NCBI GenBank assembly: GCA_002495225.1 | Contig: DAEF01000161.1 | Coordinates: 1-10,330 of the forward strand | Direction of reading: 5' to 3' | DNA length: 10,330 nucleotides | Origin: Methanoregulaceae archaeon UBA288 | GTDB taxonomy: Archaea > Halobacteriota > Methanomicrobia > Methanomicrobiales > Methanospirillaceae | Shown here: positions 1 through 7,162 of the stretch, piece after piece | How the letters are laid out: every line of letters begins with the position of its first letter | Position numbering within the stretch: the first letter of the stretch is position 1 | Notes under the pieces: generated by a model | Database searches by the model: none | The model's input: only the letters and a program-made list of their open reading frames with translations | What the model was told of the DNA's origin: nothing | Made by a program: the position numbers and the translations under genes

Positions 1-367
1 CCGGGACGTACGCGCCGATCCGGGCCAGCGGCGTGGTCTTGACGCCAAGCGTGATCCCGGGCTCGACCTCGGAGAGCCAGAGGCCGGGGGGCCGCTGGAG
101 CTCGTGGAACCCCGTGATCCGGGCCTCGGCCTCGACGAGCGCCCCGGCCACGCGCCCGTCGACGGTTTCGTACGCGGCCTCGAACTCGTCCTCGGTGACG
201 GCCAGGCCGGAGAGCTCCACGCCGTCGAACTGGCGGGCGAGGTCGACGAGCGCCGCGTCCCCCCCGGTCCGCACGCGCTCGACGATCGTCCGGGCCGCGT
301 CCCGGGCCCCGGCAAGGGAGGAGCGGCGCTCGCCGATCCAGCGCTCGATCTCAATCTCGCTCCACAT
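1..367 (-). CDS. hisD: Histidinol dehydrogenase, N-terminal part (cut by window edge)
   Basis: HisD catalyses the last two steps of histidine biosynthesis, the NAD-dependent oxidation of histidinol to histidine, in the cytoplasm. About 122 codons are visible of a family that is usually near 420-430 residues. The translation starts MWSEIEIERW and keeps the HisD N-terminal pattern: a helical start, then VRTGGDAALVDLARQFDGVE, a FHELQRPP-like stretch (HisD typically has FH..Q), then EPGITLGVKTTPLARIGAYV leading to the PG at the window edge. The catalytic and zinc residues lie beyond the edge and cannot be checked. The start is the ATG at 367-365, 45 bases after the stop of the DHH gene on the same strand, so the two may be co-transcribed. 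I see no strong Shine-Dalgarno sequence. Identification rests on recognising the family pattern; I am fairly sure. Confidence 0.88.
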   Translation of the reverse strand, partial: MWSEIEIERWIGERRSSLAGARDAARTIVERVRTGGDAALVDLARQFDGVELSGLAVTEDEFEAAYETVDGRVAGALVEAEARITGFHELQRPPGLWLSEVEPGITLGVKTTPLARIGAYVP

Positions 368-412
368 GCATGATCGGTCGACCGTGGGACAGAAAAGGGT
401 ACGCCGGGGGCC

Positions 413-1393
413 TCAGAGGGCGTCGGCCGCCGCGACCAGGTCGCGGTACCGCCGGCTCCGCTTGAAGAGCGCGAAGCCGAGCCGCTCGATGAACGAGAAG
501 GCGAAGTCCCCGCCGGCCGCGTGGGGGTGGCCGCCGCCGCCGAACCGGCGGGCGACCAGGTGGCTGATCGGCGGCACCGAGCGGATCGAGAACCGCCCGT
601 TGGGGCTGACGATCACCTCGATCTCGGTCCCGAGCCGCTCGCGGATGGCGGCGGCGGTCTCGGAGGGGTAGCCGTAGAGGGGCGCGAACGCGGTCCGGTA
701 GCGCTCGCCGGCGAGGTGGACGTGCGCGATCGAGTGGTCGATGTTTTCGGTCATCTCTTTCCGGATGTCGGCGTACTCGGCCTCGACCTGCTCGTCCGTG
801 AACTTGCCTTTGACCAGCAGGTCGCGGACGTGGTACCGGTTTCGATGCCGCTGGAGCACCTGGCCGAGCACGGCCGAGCGGGGGTCCTTGTGGAGCCAGA
901 GGTCGTAGTCGCAGACGACGCTCGCGATCTCGCGCGCGACGGGGTCGTCGGGGAGGAGGTCGATTGCGGCGATCCCGCAGCCGCAGCGGGCCGTGTCGAC
1001 CCGCAGGAGGTCGGTCCGCTCGCGCACGGCGCGGCACTCGTCGTCGTTCCAGCGGTGGTGGTCGCGCCACTCGACCCGCCACCCGTTCAGGCGGGCGGCA
1101 TCGAGGGCGGGGATGGCGGCGTCCTGGTACCCGAGATCCGTGATGGAGAGGAGGTCCCCGCGCCCGGGGAGCGCGGCGAGCCGCGCGAGAAAGGCCGGGA
1201 ACTTGCCGACCGACGAGAAGACCGTGAAGACGTCGCCGTACCGCCGCCGGTGGACGGCGTCGGCCCCGACGGCGTCGAGGTCGTTGTGGGTCAGGTGGAC
1301 CACGCGGACCTTCCGGTCCCGGGCCGCGTCGATGACGCGGTCCTCGGCGGGCGAGAGGGTCGGCGCTGGGGGCATGCACGTACGGGTGGGCAT
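413..1393 (-). CDS. DHH/DHHA1 family phosphoesterase
   Basis: This is a probable metal-dependent (Mn-type) phosphoesterase of the DHH superfamily, related to NrnA/RecJ-like nucleases and cyclic-dinucleotide or nano-RNA phosphodiesterases. Counting 326 residues from the ATG at 1393: motif I is HNDLDAVGAD (about 36-45), an aspartate lies in TDLGYQD (about 85-91), the signature DHH is at 111-113 (DHHRWND), a further metal-ligand candidate is CDYDLW (161-166), and the C-terminal DHHA1 substrate-binding motif is GGGGHPHAAGG (285-295). All motifs look intact. No signal peptide or membrane segment is seen, so it should be cytoplasmic. The start is uncertain: a TTG at 1402 and an ATG at 1375 are in frame, none has a clear Shine-Dalgarno site, and conserved sequence begins only near residue 30. 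It is followed by hisD after 45 bases and faces away from tRNA-Phe. The true substrate cannot be told from sequence. Confidence 0.9.
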   Translation of the reverse strand: MPTRTCMPPAPTLSPAEDRVIDAARDRKVRVVHLTHNDLDAVGADAVHRRRYGDVFTVFSSVGKFPAFLARLAALPGRGDLLSITDLGYQDAAIPALDAARLNGWRVEWRDHHRWNDDECRAVRERTDLLRVDTARCGCGIAAIDLLPDDPVAREIASVVCDYDLWLHKDPRSAVLGQVLQRHRNRYHVRDLLVKGKFTDEQVEAEYADIRKEMTENIDHSIAHVHLAGERYRTAFAPLYGYPSETAAAIRERLGTEIEVIVSPNGRFSIRSVPPISHLVARRFGGGGHPHAAGGDFAFSFIERLGFALFKRSRRYRDLVAAADAL

Positions 1394-1442
1394 GAACGGC
1401 AATGAAGGTATGGTCCCGGGCAGCTGCGGCCGACACCGCGGG

Positions 1443-1450
1443 TTTTTTAT
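1443..1450 (+). promoter_or_regulatory. TATA-like box for tRNA-Phe
   Basis: A T-run TTTTTTAT stands out in otherwise GC-rich DNA, centred about 33 bases before the first base of the tRNA. That fits an archaeal TATA box with transcription starting a few bases upstream of the mature 5' end. The assignment is inferred from position and composition only. Confidence 0.5.
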
Positions 1451-1479
1451 CTGCGAAGGAGCAACCTAATGATCCGCCT

Positions 1480-1553
1480 GCCTTAGTAGCTCAGTTTGGG
1501 AGAGCGCCAGACTGAAGATCTGGTTGTCCCCGGTTCAAATCCGGGCTGAGGCA
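1480..1553 (+). tRNA. tRNA-Phe (anticodon GAA)
   Basis: A complete cloverleaf can be drawn. The acceptor stem GCCTTAG pairs with CTGAGGC (one T-G wobble). The D arm is GCTC...GAGC. The anticodon stem CCAGA/TCTGG encloses the loop CTGAAGA with anticodon GAA. The T arm CCCGG-TTCAAAT-CCGGG follows a short variable loop. Discriminator A is at 1553 and the next bases are TCC, so CCA is not encoded. There is no intron. GAA reads both Phe codons. Confidence 0.96.
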
Positions 1554-1560
1554 TCCGTCA

Positions 1561-1582
1561 TTATCTTTTCCTTCTCCATTTC
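1561..1582 (+). terminator. T-rich stretch after tRNA-Phe
   Basis: The sequence directly after the tRNA is pyrimidine-rich, with TTATCTTTTCCTTCTCC and no hairpin. T-rich tracts of this kind are enough to stop archaeal RNA polymerase. This is a positional inference. Confidence 0.35.
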
Positions 1583-1889
1583 ACAGGTTTTCCTGATTGT
1601 TACGCTATCCCGGTCGCGAGCGATGAGGCCGGGAGGGGAGACCACCGGCCCCGGTGCCGGTTCGACCTGCACGTGCTCGCCATGCGCTCGACGATCCGCC
1701 TGACCGCGGCACGACCGGTGCCGGGGCCCTCGGACCGTCTCGAAGGATCCGGCATCGTCCCTCTCCCCGGTCCCGGGCCCGCTGTCCGCCACCGGGAACA
1801 TGACCATGCAGCATGAGTGCGCCGGGCAGCGATCGTGGGTGCGGGCGGCGGGGCCGGCCCGCGGCGCCCGCGGGCATCGGTCGCCGGCC

Positions 1890-2519
1890 ACCACGAGCGA
1901 CAGGTGCGGTCGACCCGGGGGTCGCAGCCCGGGGGCCGCTCCGGCGGCGGACCGTCGATGACCTCCGCGCACTTCTTTCGGTACCGCCGGTCGAACTGTT
2001 CGATCCCGGGGTGCGGCCGCGTCGTCGCGGCAGCGTCCGCCAGGGCCCGGCCATCGGCCGACGCGATCGCGGCGCCGTCCGTTCCCCCGGCAGCGGCGAG
2101 CTCGCCCACGAACGTCACGCCGAGCATCTCGAGGAAGTGGTCCAGGCACGTCGCGACCTCCCTTTCGGCGTGGTCGCCGGAGACGGCCACCGCGCTCCCG
2201 TACTTCCCCTCGAGCGCCTGGCACCGGATCCCGTCGGCCGACCGGTCGACCAGGGGCTTCGTCCGGCCCGGGACGAGGTCGATCCCGGCCGGCGAGCCCT
2301 GGACCGGCCCGCTCTCCGCCCGGACCCGCACGGACACCCCGGCAGGGTCGTCCTCGAACGCGCAGTCGCCGTTCATAGAGACGGTACAGCCGTTCCTGGA
2401 CCGGAAGTCGTGGTCGACCAGGTCCCCGCCCTCCTTCGCCCCCCGAGGACGCCGCGGACCAGGCCCATGGTCGCGCCGCGCTCCCCGCGGGGGCACACGT
2501 TGACCCCGGGAATCGGCAC
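1890..2519 (-). pseudogene. Decayed, frameshifted flavodoxin-fold iron-sulfur flavoprotein (NADPH-dependent FMN reductase-like)
   Basis: The minus strand carries a recognisable but damaged member of the flavodoxin-fold iron-sulfur flavoprotein/FMN reductase group. A possible GTG start at 2519 leads into GVNVCPRGERGATM, the position of the usual GSPRxxxxT phosphate-binding loop, with C where S is expected. The frame must then change at the six-C run near 2440-2445 to continue as GGDLVDHDF, GCTVSMNGDCAFEDD (2383-2394 and on; remnant of the Cys cluster), LVPGRTKPLVDRSADGIRC, ALEGKYGSAVAVSGDHAE, LDHFLEMLGVTFVGELAAA and a C-terminal FDRRYRKKCAEVID. Most cluster cysteines are missing and the usual GSPVY segment reads GSPAG, so FMN and cluster binding are doubtful even if the frame were restored. 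After about 1890 the similarity fades; the frame stays open to 1600 without recognisable content, and I see no gene in 1583-1890. An apparently intact relative lies at the right edge of the window. Confidence 0.55.
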
Positions 2520-2716
2520 CTCGACCGGCCCCGGCGAGCGGTCCCTGGGCCGACAACACGGATAATCGTTCTCCCCCGGCGGTCTTCCGGACCTCGGTCC
2601 CCCGGGGGAAGGCCGCGACGGGCGGGTCGCCACGATCTCCCCGACGGGCCCGCCAAATGCCGGAGATCGGGGAGATCCTTTACTGGATGCGCCGCGAGAG
2701 TCGCGCACGACGCATT

Positions 2717-3070
2717 ATGACCATCGTGGTGAAGCGGGTGTACGGGCCCGCGGAGGAGGAGGATGGCTACCGGGTGCTCGTCGAGCGGCTCTGGCCCCGG
2801 GGCCTCTCGAAGGAGCGGGCGCACGTGGACCTCTGGCTCAGGGACGCGGGGGCGAGCACGGGGCTCCGGACGTGGTTCAACCACGACCCCGAAAAGTGGG
2901 AGGAGTTCAAAAGGAGATACCACGACGAGATCAGGGGACGGCCGGCCGTCCTCGAGGCCCTCCGTGGCGTGCTGCGCGCTCACGACCCGGTGACGTTTCT
3001 GTTCGCCGCGCGCGACGAAGAGCACAACAACGCCGTCGCCCTCAAGGAGTTCCTCGAGTCGGCGGGGTGA
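2717..3070 (+). CDS. DUF488 family protein (YeaO-like)
   Basis: This 117-residue protein belongs to the DUF488 family, small single-domain proteins of unknown biochemical role found in bacteria and archaea. Family hallmarks are visible: MTIVVKRVYGPAEEEDGYRV at the start, VERLWPRGLSKERA (a very typical stretch), DLWLRDAGAS, a FNHDPEKWEEFKRRY segment and the C-terminal VTFLFAARDEEHNNAVALKE. Length matches the family and no residues seem missing. The ATG at 2717 is preferred over an in-frame start at 2657 because the family begins with this beta strand. A TATA-like CTTTACT (2678-2684) lies about 36 bases upstream of the ATG and no Shine-Dalgarno is seen, so the mRNA would have a very short leader. 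It stands alone, diverging from the decayed flavoprotein gene. Confidence 0.9.
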   Translation: MTIVVKRVYGPAEEEDGYRVLVERLWPRGLSKERAHVDLWLRDAGASTGLRTWFNHDPEKWEEFKRRYHDEIRGRPAVLEALRGVLRAHDPVTFLFAARDEEHNNAVALKEFLESAG

Positions 3071-3617
3071 TTGCGCCGCACCTGCCCCTCCCCTGGCCCT
3101 GGCCCGGCGGCGGATCGCCGGCCGCGCCGCCCGGGTTCCATGAGCGAGGCACGGCACGGGCACCGAGATGGGGGGGCGTGGGACGCGCATGTCGGGTGCA
3201 CGACGGGGAGCAACCAGTGCACGGCCGGATGAAAGGGCGTCCGCACGCAACGGCACGCACGGGCGGTTCTTGGGACAACAACCGCCCGCCGGGCGGCCTG
3301 CGCACGCACCCGGGAGACGAGAGCTCCGGCCAGGGCACCCGTTATATCGCCTGGTCGCCCCCTCGACCCGGCGCAGTGTCACGCCTTTCCTCCGGGCGTG
3401 TCGACCGGCCCCGTCTTTGCGTTATCTCCACCGCGATCGTTCCGAGGCCGGCCCCGGAGATCGATTCATCCCTGTCGGACATGGACCGTTCGTCGTCCCG
3501 ACCCACCGCGGGAGGTCCTGCAGGGGCAACCGTCCTGCAACGGCATCCCGGGCCGGCGGAAAACGACCGGGTGCGCCGGCACGGCCGGCCCTACCCGTGC
3601 TGCCACGCGCAATACAG
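3071..3617 (+). other. About 550 bases without a supportable gene
   Basis: The open frames here on both strands are rich in Arg, Pro, Gly and Ser, typical of chance frames in GC-rich DNA, and none shows a family motif or a convincing start. A TTATAT at about 3342-3347 could be a TATA box but has no evident transcript to serve. I see no hairpin-T-tract terminator after the DUF488 gene and no tandem repeats. Confidence 0.5.
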
Positions 3618-3621
3618 AAAC

Positions 3622-3630
3622 CTTATCATA
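3622..3630 (+). promoter_or_regulatory. TATA-like box upstream of the first histidine kinase
   Basis: CTTATCATA lies in a locally A/T-rich patch about 48 bases before the GTG start of the kinase gene. That would place the transcript start near 3650, just before the ribosome binding site. Inferred from composition and spacing. Confidence 0.4.
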
Positions 3631-3660
3631 CCAGGACGTGCATCTCCGCTCATATCGTCT

Positions 3661-3667
3661 GGAGGTT
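3661..3667 (+). promoter_or_regulatory. Ribosome binding site deciding the GTG start of the first kinase
   Basis: GGAGGTT, a near-perfect Shine-Dalgarno sequence, sits about 7 bases before the GTG at 3674. It is the reason for choosing that start, since several longer in-frame openings exist upstream without such a site. Confidence 0.65.
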
Positions 3668-5261
3668 CGGGGGGTGCCAGGGGTCGACCGGAAACTGCCA
3701 TTCGCGTACCTCATCATGGGGATTCTCTTCTGCATCATCGCCACGGTCGTCATCGCCGGGATCTGGTCCAGCTACGAGACCTCGAGGAGCAACCTCGCGA
3801 CGAACGCCGAGCGGCTCCAGGGGATCACGGAATCGTACATCAACACCTCGTTCCGGATGATCGACTCCGGCCTGAAGCTCTACGACAACACCTACAACAC
3901 GGGTATGCGGGACGCGTTCGCCCTCGTGATGGCCGAGTACAACCTGACCGGGGGCGACCCTGCCCAGCTCGACCTGGACGGGCTGCAACACCGGATCGGG
4001 GGCATGGACATCTACGTGATCGACGACCGGTCCGTCATCCAGTACACGACCAAGCCGACGGACCTCGGTCTCGACTTCAGGGCTATCTACCCCGACTTCG
4101 CCGAGTATCTCGATGAGAGATCCGCAACTCCTCGGGGTTCTACCCCGACAGGGTCGTCAAGGACTGGACGACCAAGATGCTGACGAAGTACAGCTACATG
4201 CCGACGCCCGACCACCGCTATGTCATCGAGCTCGGACTCGTCACGGAGGAGTTCGAACGGGAGCGGAACGAACTCGATTATTCCGATGTCGCCGACGAGC
4301 TCCGTGCATTCAACCCGTACCTCGACGAGGTGCTGTTGTTCCAGAAGCAGAAGCGGCTGATCCACAACTCCAAGTACGTCCCGACCGACGAGGAGGACGC
4401 CATGCTCGACTACCTCCTCTGGGAGAACCGGACCACCCAGGTCGTCAGAAACGCCTCTGCCGGGAAGACCGTCGTCTGGCTCCCGGTCGACATGCGGGAC
4501 GCCGACTACGCCTCGGACATGAGCATCTTCACGAAGCTCACCTACAACGACGCCCTGCTCGCGGACGAGCAGAACCGGGTCGGGTTGCTCCACGCGTTCG
4601 CCGCCATGCTCGTGCTCCTCTCGGGAGGGCTCCTCGCGGTGATCGTCTCACGACGGGTCTCGCGCCCGATCGAGCAGATCGCGGCGGACATCGACGCCGT
4701 CGCCGGCGGCGACCTGGACCACCCAATCCGGCCCGTCGGCGGGTACGAGCTCTCGCTGCTGGCGGAGAAGACCGGGGCCATGGTTGGCGAGCTGAAAGAG
4801 CAGATCCGGCAGCGGGAGGCCTCCGAGCAGCGGTTCGCCGACACGGTCCGCCGCCTCCCCCAGGCCGTCTTCGAGACCGACCGTGCCGGTATCCTGACCT
4901 TCGCCAACCCCGCCGCGATGTCGTTCATCGGGATCCAGAGCGAGGACGTCGAGCGCGGGTTCAGCATCTTCCTGGCGATCGCGCCGGAAGAGCGCTCACG
5001 CGCCGAGCAGCGGTTCGACGCGGTCCTAGCGGGAGCGGTGTCCCACGGGTCGGAGTACACGGGGGTCAGGCCGGACGGGACCACCTTCTCCATGCTCGTG
5101 CAGATCGCGCCGCGGACCGATGAAGGGTCCGTCCTGGGGACGCGGGGGAGCTTCACCGACATCAGCGAGCTGAAGCGGATCGAGGCAGAGATGCACCGGA
5201 TGAACGCCGAGCTGGAGAGCCGAGTGGCACAGCGGACCAGGGAACTGGAGGCCTTCACGTA

Positions 5262-5310
5262 CTCGGTCTCGCACGACCTCCGCGCCCCGCTCCGGGCCAT
5301 CGACGGCTAC
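5262..5310 (+). repeat. 49-bp perfect inverted repeat, copy 1 (HisKA H-box of first kinase)
   Basis: This 49-base stretch, covering SVSHDLRAPLRAIDGY, is identical base for base to the reverse complement of 7769-7817 in the second kinase. Both copies start at the third base of a codon, so they are in the same phase. The two flanks differ. Confidence 0.93.
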
Positions 5311-5880
5311 TCCGCGATGCTCGACGAGACGGTGGGGCCGGGCCTGGAGGGGAACAGCCGGCATTACCTGGACGAGGTGCGGCGGACGGTGCGCCAGATG
5401 AGCGGACTGATCGACGGCCTGCTCACCCTCTCCCGGCTCGACCGGCAGGAGCTTGTCCGTGAGGAGATCGTCGTGGCCCCGCTGGTGATGGAGGTCGTCT
5501 CGGACGTGCTGGAGCAGGACCCGGAACGGCGGGTCTCGGTAACGGTCGGGGACCTGCCGCGGTGCTCCGCGGACCGCGCGATGCTCCGGATGGTGTTCGC
5601 CAACCTGGTCGGCAACGCCGTCAAGTTCTCCCGGTACGCGGATAGCCCCCGGATCGAGGTCGGGGCGACCACGGACGGGGGGGAGACGGTCTATTACGTC
5701 CGGGACAACGGCGTGGGGTTCGACAGGGTCGACGCGGACGCGATCTTCAGGCCTTTTTTGCGCCTGCACCGGTCCGACCAGTTCGAGGGGTCGGGGATCG
5801 GCCTTGCCACGGTGGCCCGGATCATCCGGCGGCACGGCGGGAGGGTCTGGGCCGATTCCAGCCCGGGCGAGGGTTCGACG

Positions 5881-5904
5881 TTCTTCTTCACCCTGCCGGC
5901 CTCG
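5881..5904 (+). repeat. 24-bp direct repeat, copy 1 (3' end of first kinase)
   Basis: The 24 bases encoding FFFTLPAS recur exactly at 6257-6280, and similarity extends about 20 bases upstream with scattered differences. This copy belongs to the kinase gene. Confidence 0.9.
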
Positions 5905-5981
5905 ATCCAGTGAACTCTTCTGGAATTACTGCAGCCCGGACACGCGCCGTCCCCATGAATGGTTGCACGGTTCAGCGATAG

Positions 5982-5990
5982 CTATATATC
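5982..5990 (+). promoter_or_regulatory. Strong TATA box for the 42-residue small protein
   Basis: CTATATATC is the clearest TATA-box match in the window, in an A/T-rich island of an otherwise GC-rich region. It is centred about 37 bases before the small protein's ATG, so transcription would start near 6010 with a leader of only about 12 bases that holds GGTGA. Confidence 0.65.
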
Positions 5991-6022
5991 CCTATTGGTC
6001 ATGTAGTGGCTCGGTGAAGTCT

Positions 6023-6151
6023 ATGAAGAAAGAGAGCACCAGCAAATCCGAGGCGAAGCCGGAGACCAAGTCGCGCTCGGCGAGCGAAACGAAGAAGACA
6101 GCCCCGTCGGAGTCGGACACGAAGAGCCGCTCCGGTGCCAGGGCCCGGTAA
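6023..6151 (+). CDS. 42-residue Lys/Ser/Glu-rich small protein, unrecognised
   Basis: I do not recognise this protein. It starts MKKESTSKSEAKPETK and consists almost only of K, S, E, T, R, A, P and D, with no aromatic residue and no Cys, so it should be disordered and cytoplasmic; it may bind nucleic acid or another protein through its charges (inference). Support for a real gene comes from its surroundings: a strong TATA box at 5982, GGTGA at 6013-6017 five bases before the ATG, and a hairpin centred on its TAA stop followed by a pyrimidine tract. Its AAG/GAG-rich codons differ clearly from the decayed DNA after it. It lies 109 bases after the first kinase, on the same strand but with its own promoter. 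Short repetitive reading frames can arise by chance, but the full set of signals makes that less likely. Confidence 0.6.
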   Translation: MKKESTSKSEAKPETKSRSASETKKTAPSESDTKSRSGARAR

Positions 6152-6172
6152 CCGGGCCGGCATTCCCTTTTC
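6142..6172 (+). terminator. Hairpin over the small protein's stop codon plus pyrimidine tract
   Basis: GGCCCGGT (6142-6149) and ACCGGGCC (6151-6158) form a perfect 8-base inverted repeat whose centre is the TAA stop codon. A six-pair GC stem with a GTAAC loop is the physically likely hairpin. It is followed by CCCTTTTCC. This looks like a transcription terminator or a 3'-end stabilising structure. Confidence 0.5.
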
Positions 6173-6232
6173 CGAACACAACAGGTAATGCGGCGCCGCA
6201 CCTGGCCCCTCCGGGTACGGCCCGCCGCTCCA

Positions 6233-6283
6233 TCCCAGCCCGGCGCGGGCTCGACCTTCTTCTTCACCCTGCCGGCCTCGTGA
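6233..6283 (+). pseudogene. Relic of a histidine kinase 3' end (duplicate of the first kinase's tail)
   Basis: Sixteen codons plus TGA read SQPGAGSTFFFTLPAS, matching the G3 box and C-terminus of the kinase ending at 5913 (SSPGEGSTFFFTLPASIQ). No kinase sequence is recognisable upstream in any frame, so this is an isolated 3' fragment. It could be the remains of a tandem paralogue or of a duplication made when the DNA between the two copies was inserted. Confidence 0.7.
6257..6280 (+). repeat. 24-bp direct repeat, copy 2 (in the kinase relic)
   Basis: Exact copy of 5881-5904 in the same orientation, 376 bases downstream. The two copies bracket the small-protein gene with its promoter and terminator. 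Confidence 0.9.
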
Positions 6284-6383
6284 CCGGCCTTCGATCGGCG
6301 CAGGACGGCCCCGCTGCCCGGAACCGGCGGGGGGCAGCGGGTGGAGAACGGCCCGGTTTCTCGCGCTCCCCCGGCCCGGCACG

Positions 6384-6960
6384 GTGAACTCCGCTCGCAC
6401 CGTCACCGTCCCCTTCGTCCTCACGGCGCTGGCGATTGTGGCTCTCGCGGGCCCGGCGCTGCCGGACAAGGGTCCCCTCCCACTGGAACGCCGGGCGGAG
6501 ATAACCGGGTACATTCACCTTTCGCGGGGCGGTCCCGGCTGTCCCGCTGGCGATGGTGTTCGTGACAGCCCCGTTCGTCCTGCCGCCGCGGATCGGCCCG
6601 AACAGGGAGTTGCGGGGCGTTCCGCCGGCACTCCGACGGGGTCGTCCGTGCCGTCGCGGCGTCCCCCCCGCGGTCCTCCGGGAACCCGGTCGGCCCCGAC
6701 CTCCTCGTCCCGCTCTGTTTTCCCGGGTGGGGCTCTCCGTTTCCACCGGGCACCGCCCGAGCGCGCCGGGCCGACCTGGTTTGCCGGGACCGCCACCCCC
6801 GGACCCCGAGCAGCGAACCGGCCTGGAACGGGGCCCTCGCCCGTGGAGAGCACCCCGGGGCCGCCGGGTTCGTCGCGATGGCCGGTGTCCTTTTCGGACC
6901 GTTCTGGCTCCGGTTCGTCCACACCTCCCGTCATCGGCCCGGTCAACCCGGCAACCTGCC
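6384..6960 (+). pseudogene. Possible decayed membrane protein in a gene-poor stretch (6284-7162)
   Basis: No intact gene is visible between 6284 and 7162. On the plus strand there are three hydrophobic stretches in different frames. From ATG 6384 comes VPFVLTALAIVALAGPALP, which resembles a signal peptide or first membrane helix. After a one-base slip near 6525 comes RGAVPAVPLAMVFVTAPFVL. Further on, around 6866-6910, there is GFVAMAGVLFGPFWLRFVHT. Between them the translation is Arg/Pro/Gly noise. Together these could be the ruins of a multi-pass membrane protein. They could also be chance, as GC-rich DNA readily encodes Ala/Val/Leu runs. I cannot name a family, and I see nothing else in 6960-7162. 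Confidence 0.25.
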
Positions 6961-7162
6961 CCCGCCCCGGGTTCCGATGGGAGCAGGGACTCCCCCGGTG
7001 AATTTGCGGAGATTCGACCCGGTTGCACGGCCAGGCCAGGTCGGCGACGTCGAACGCCCGGGGGGATTCCGCGACAGGGCGCACCCGTCGAGGGAGGGGC
7101 ACTCACCGGTTCTCGACCCGGTCGAACGGCGGCAAGAGGATCCGGCACCGCCCGGGCCCGGG

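Larger units (their letters stand above)
3674..5913 (+). pseudogene. Membrane sensor histidine kinase (extracytoplasmic sensor-HAMP-PAS-HisKA-HATPase), broken by one single-base frameshift
   Basis: This is a sensor kinase that would autophosphorylate on histidine in response to an external signal. The first part is read from GTG 3674 and runs out of frame at 4117-4119; the second continues in another frame to the TGA at 5911. Adding one base there (GAGAG to GAGGAG) gives 747 codons including stop, and the protein runs on smoothly as EYLDE-EIRNSSGFYPDR. Domains on the restored 746 residues: TM1 about 8-31 (LPFAYLIMGILFCIIATVVI), an extracytoplasmic sensor of about 270 residues (dCache-like in length and layout, inferred), TM2 about 304-326, HAMP about 327-380, PAS about 384-505, HisKA with phospho-acceptor His534 in VSHDLRAP, then HATPase with N-box NLVGNAVKF, G1 DNGVGFD, F-box IFRPFLRLH, G2 GSGIGL and G3 GEGSTFFFTLP. 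All catalytic motifs are intact, so the break is recent or a sequencing error. As written, the larger fragment (ATG 4177-5913) would lack TM1 and part of the sensor. No response regulator gene is adjacent. Confidence 0.9.

Noticed and set aside
33..1405. Long plus-strand frames opposite hisD and the DHH gene
   Set aside because: They are mirror frames of two well-recognised minus-strand genes and show no motifs of their own.
1535..3382. 615-codon open frame on the minus strand
   Set aside because: It runs antisense through the tRNA and the DUF488 gene and is Arg/Pro/Gly-rich noise with no family pattern; only the flavoprotein remnant, in other frames, is meaningful.
2872..4116. 414-codon plus-strand frame over DUF488, the gap and the kinase start
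   Set aside because: It is out of frame with both recognised genes and low in coding texture; the overlap is a GC-rich artefact.
4100..4190. Programmed ribosomal frameshift in the first kinase
   Set aside because: No slippery heptamer or following hairpin is evident, and the second kinase breaks at an unrelated sequence in the opposite direction; a mutation or sequencing indel is simpler.
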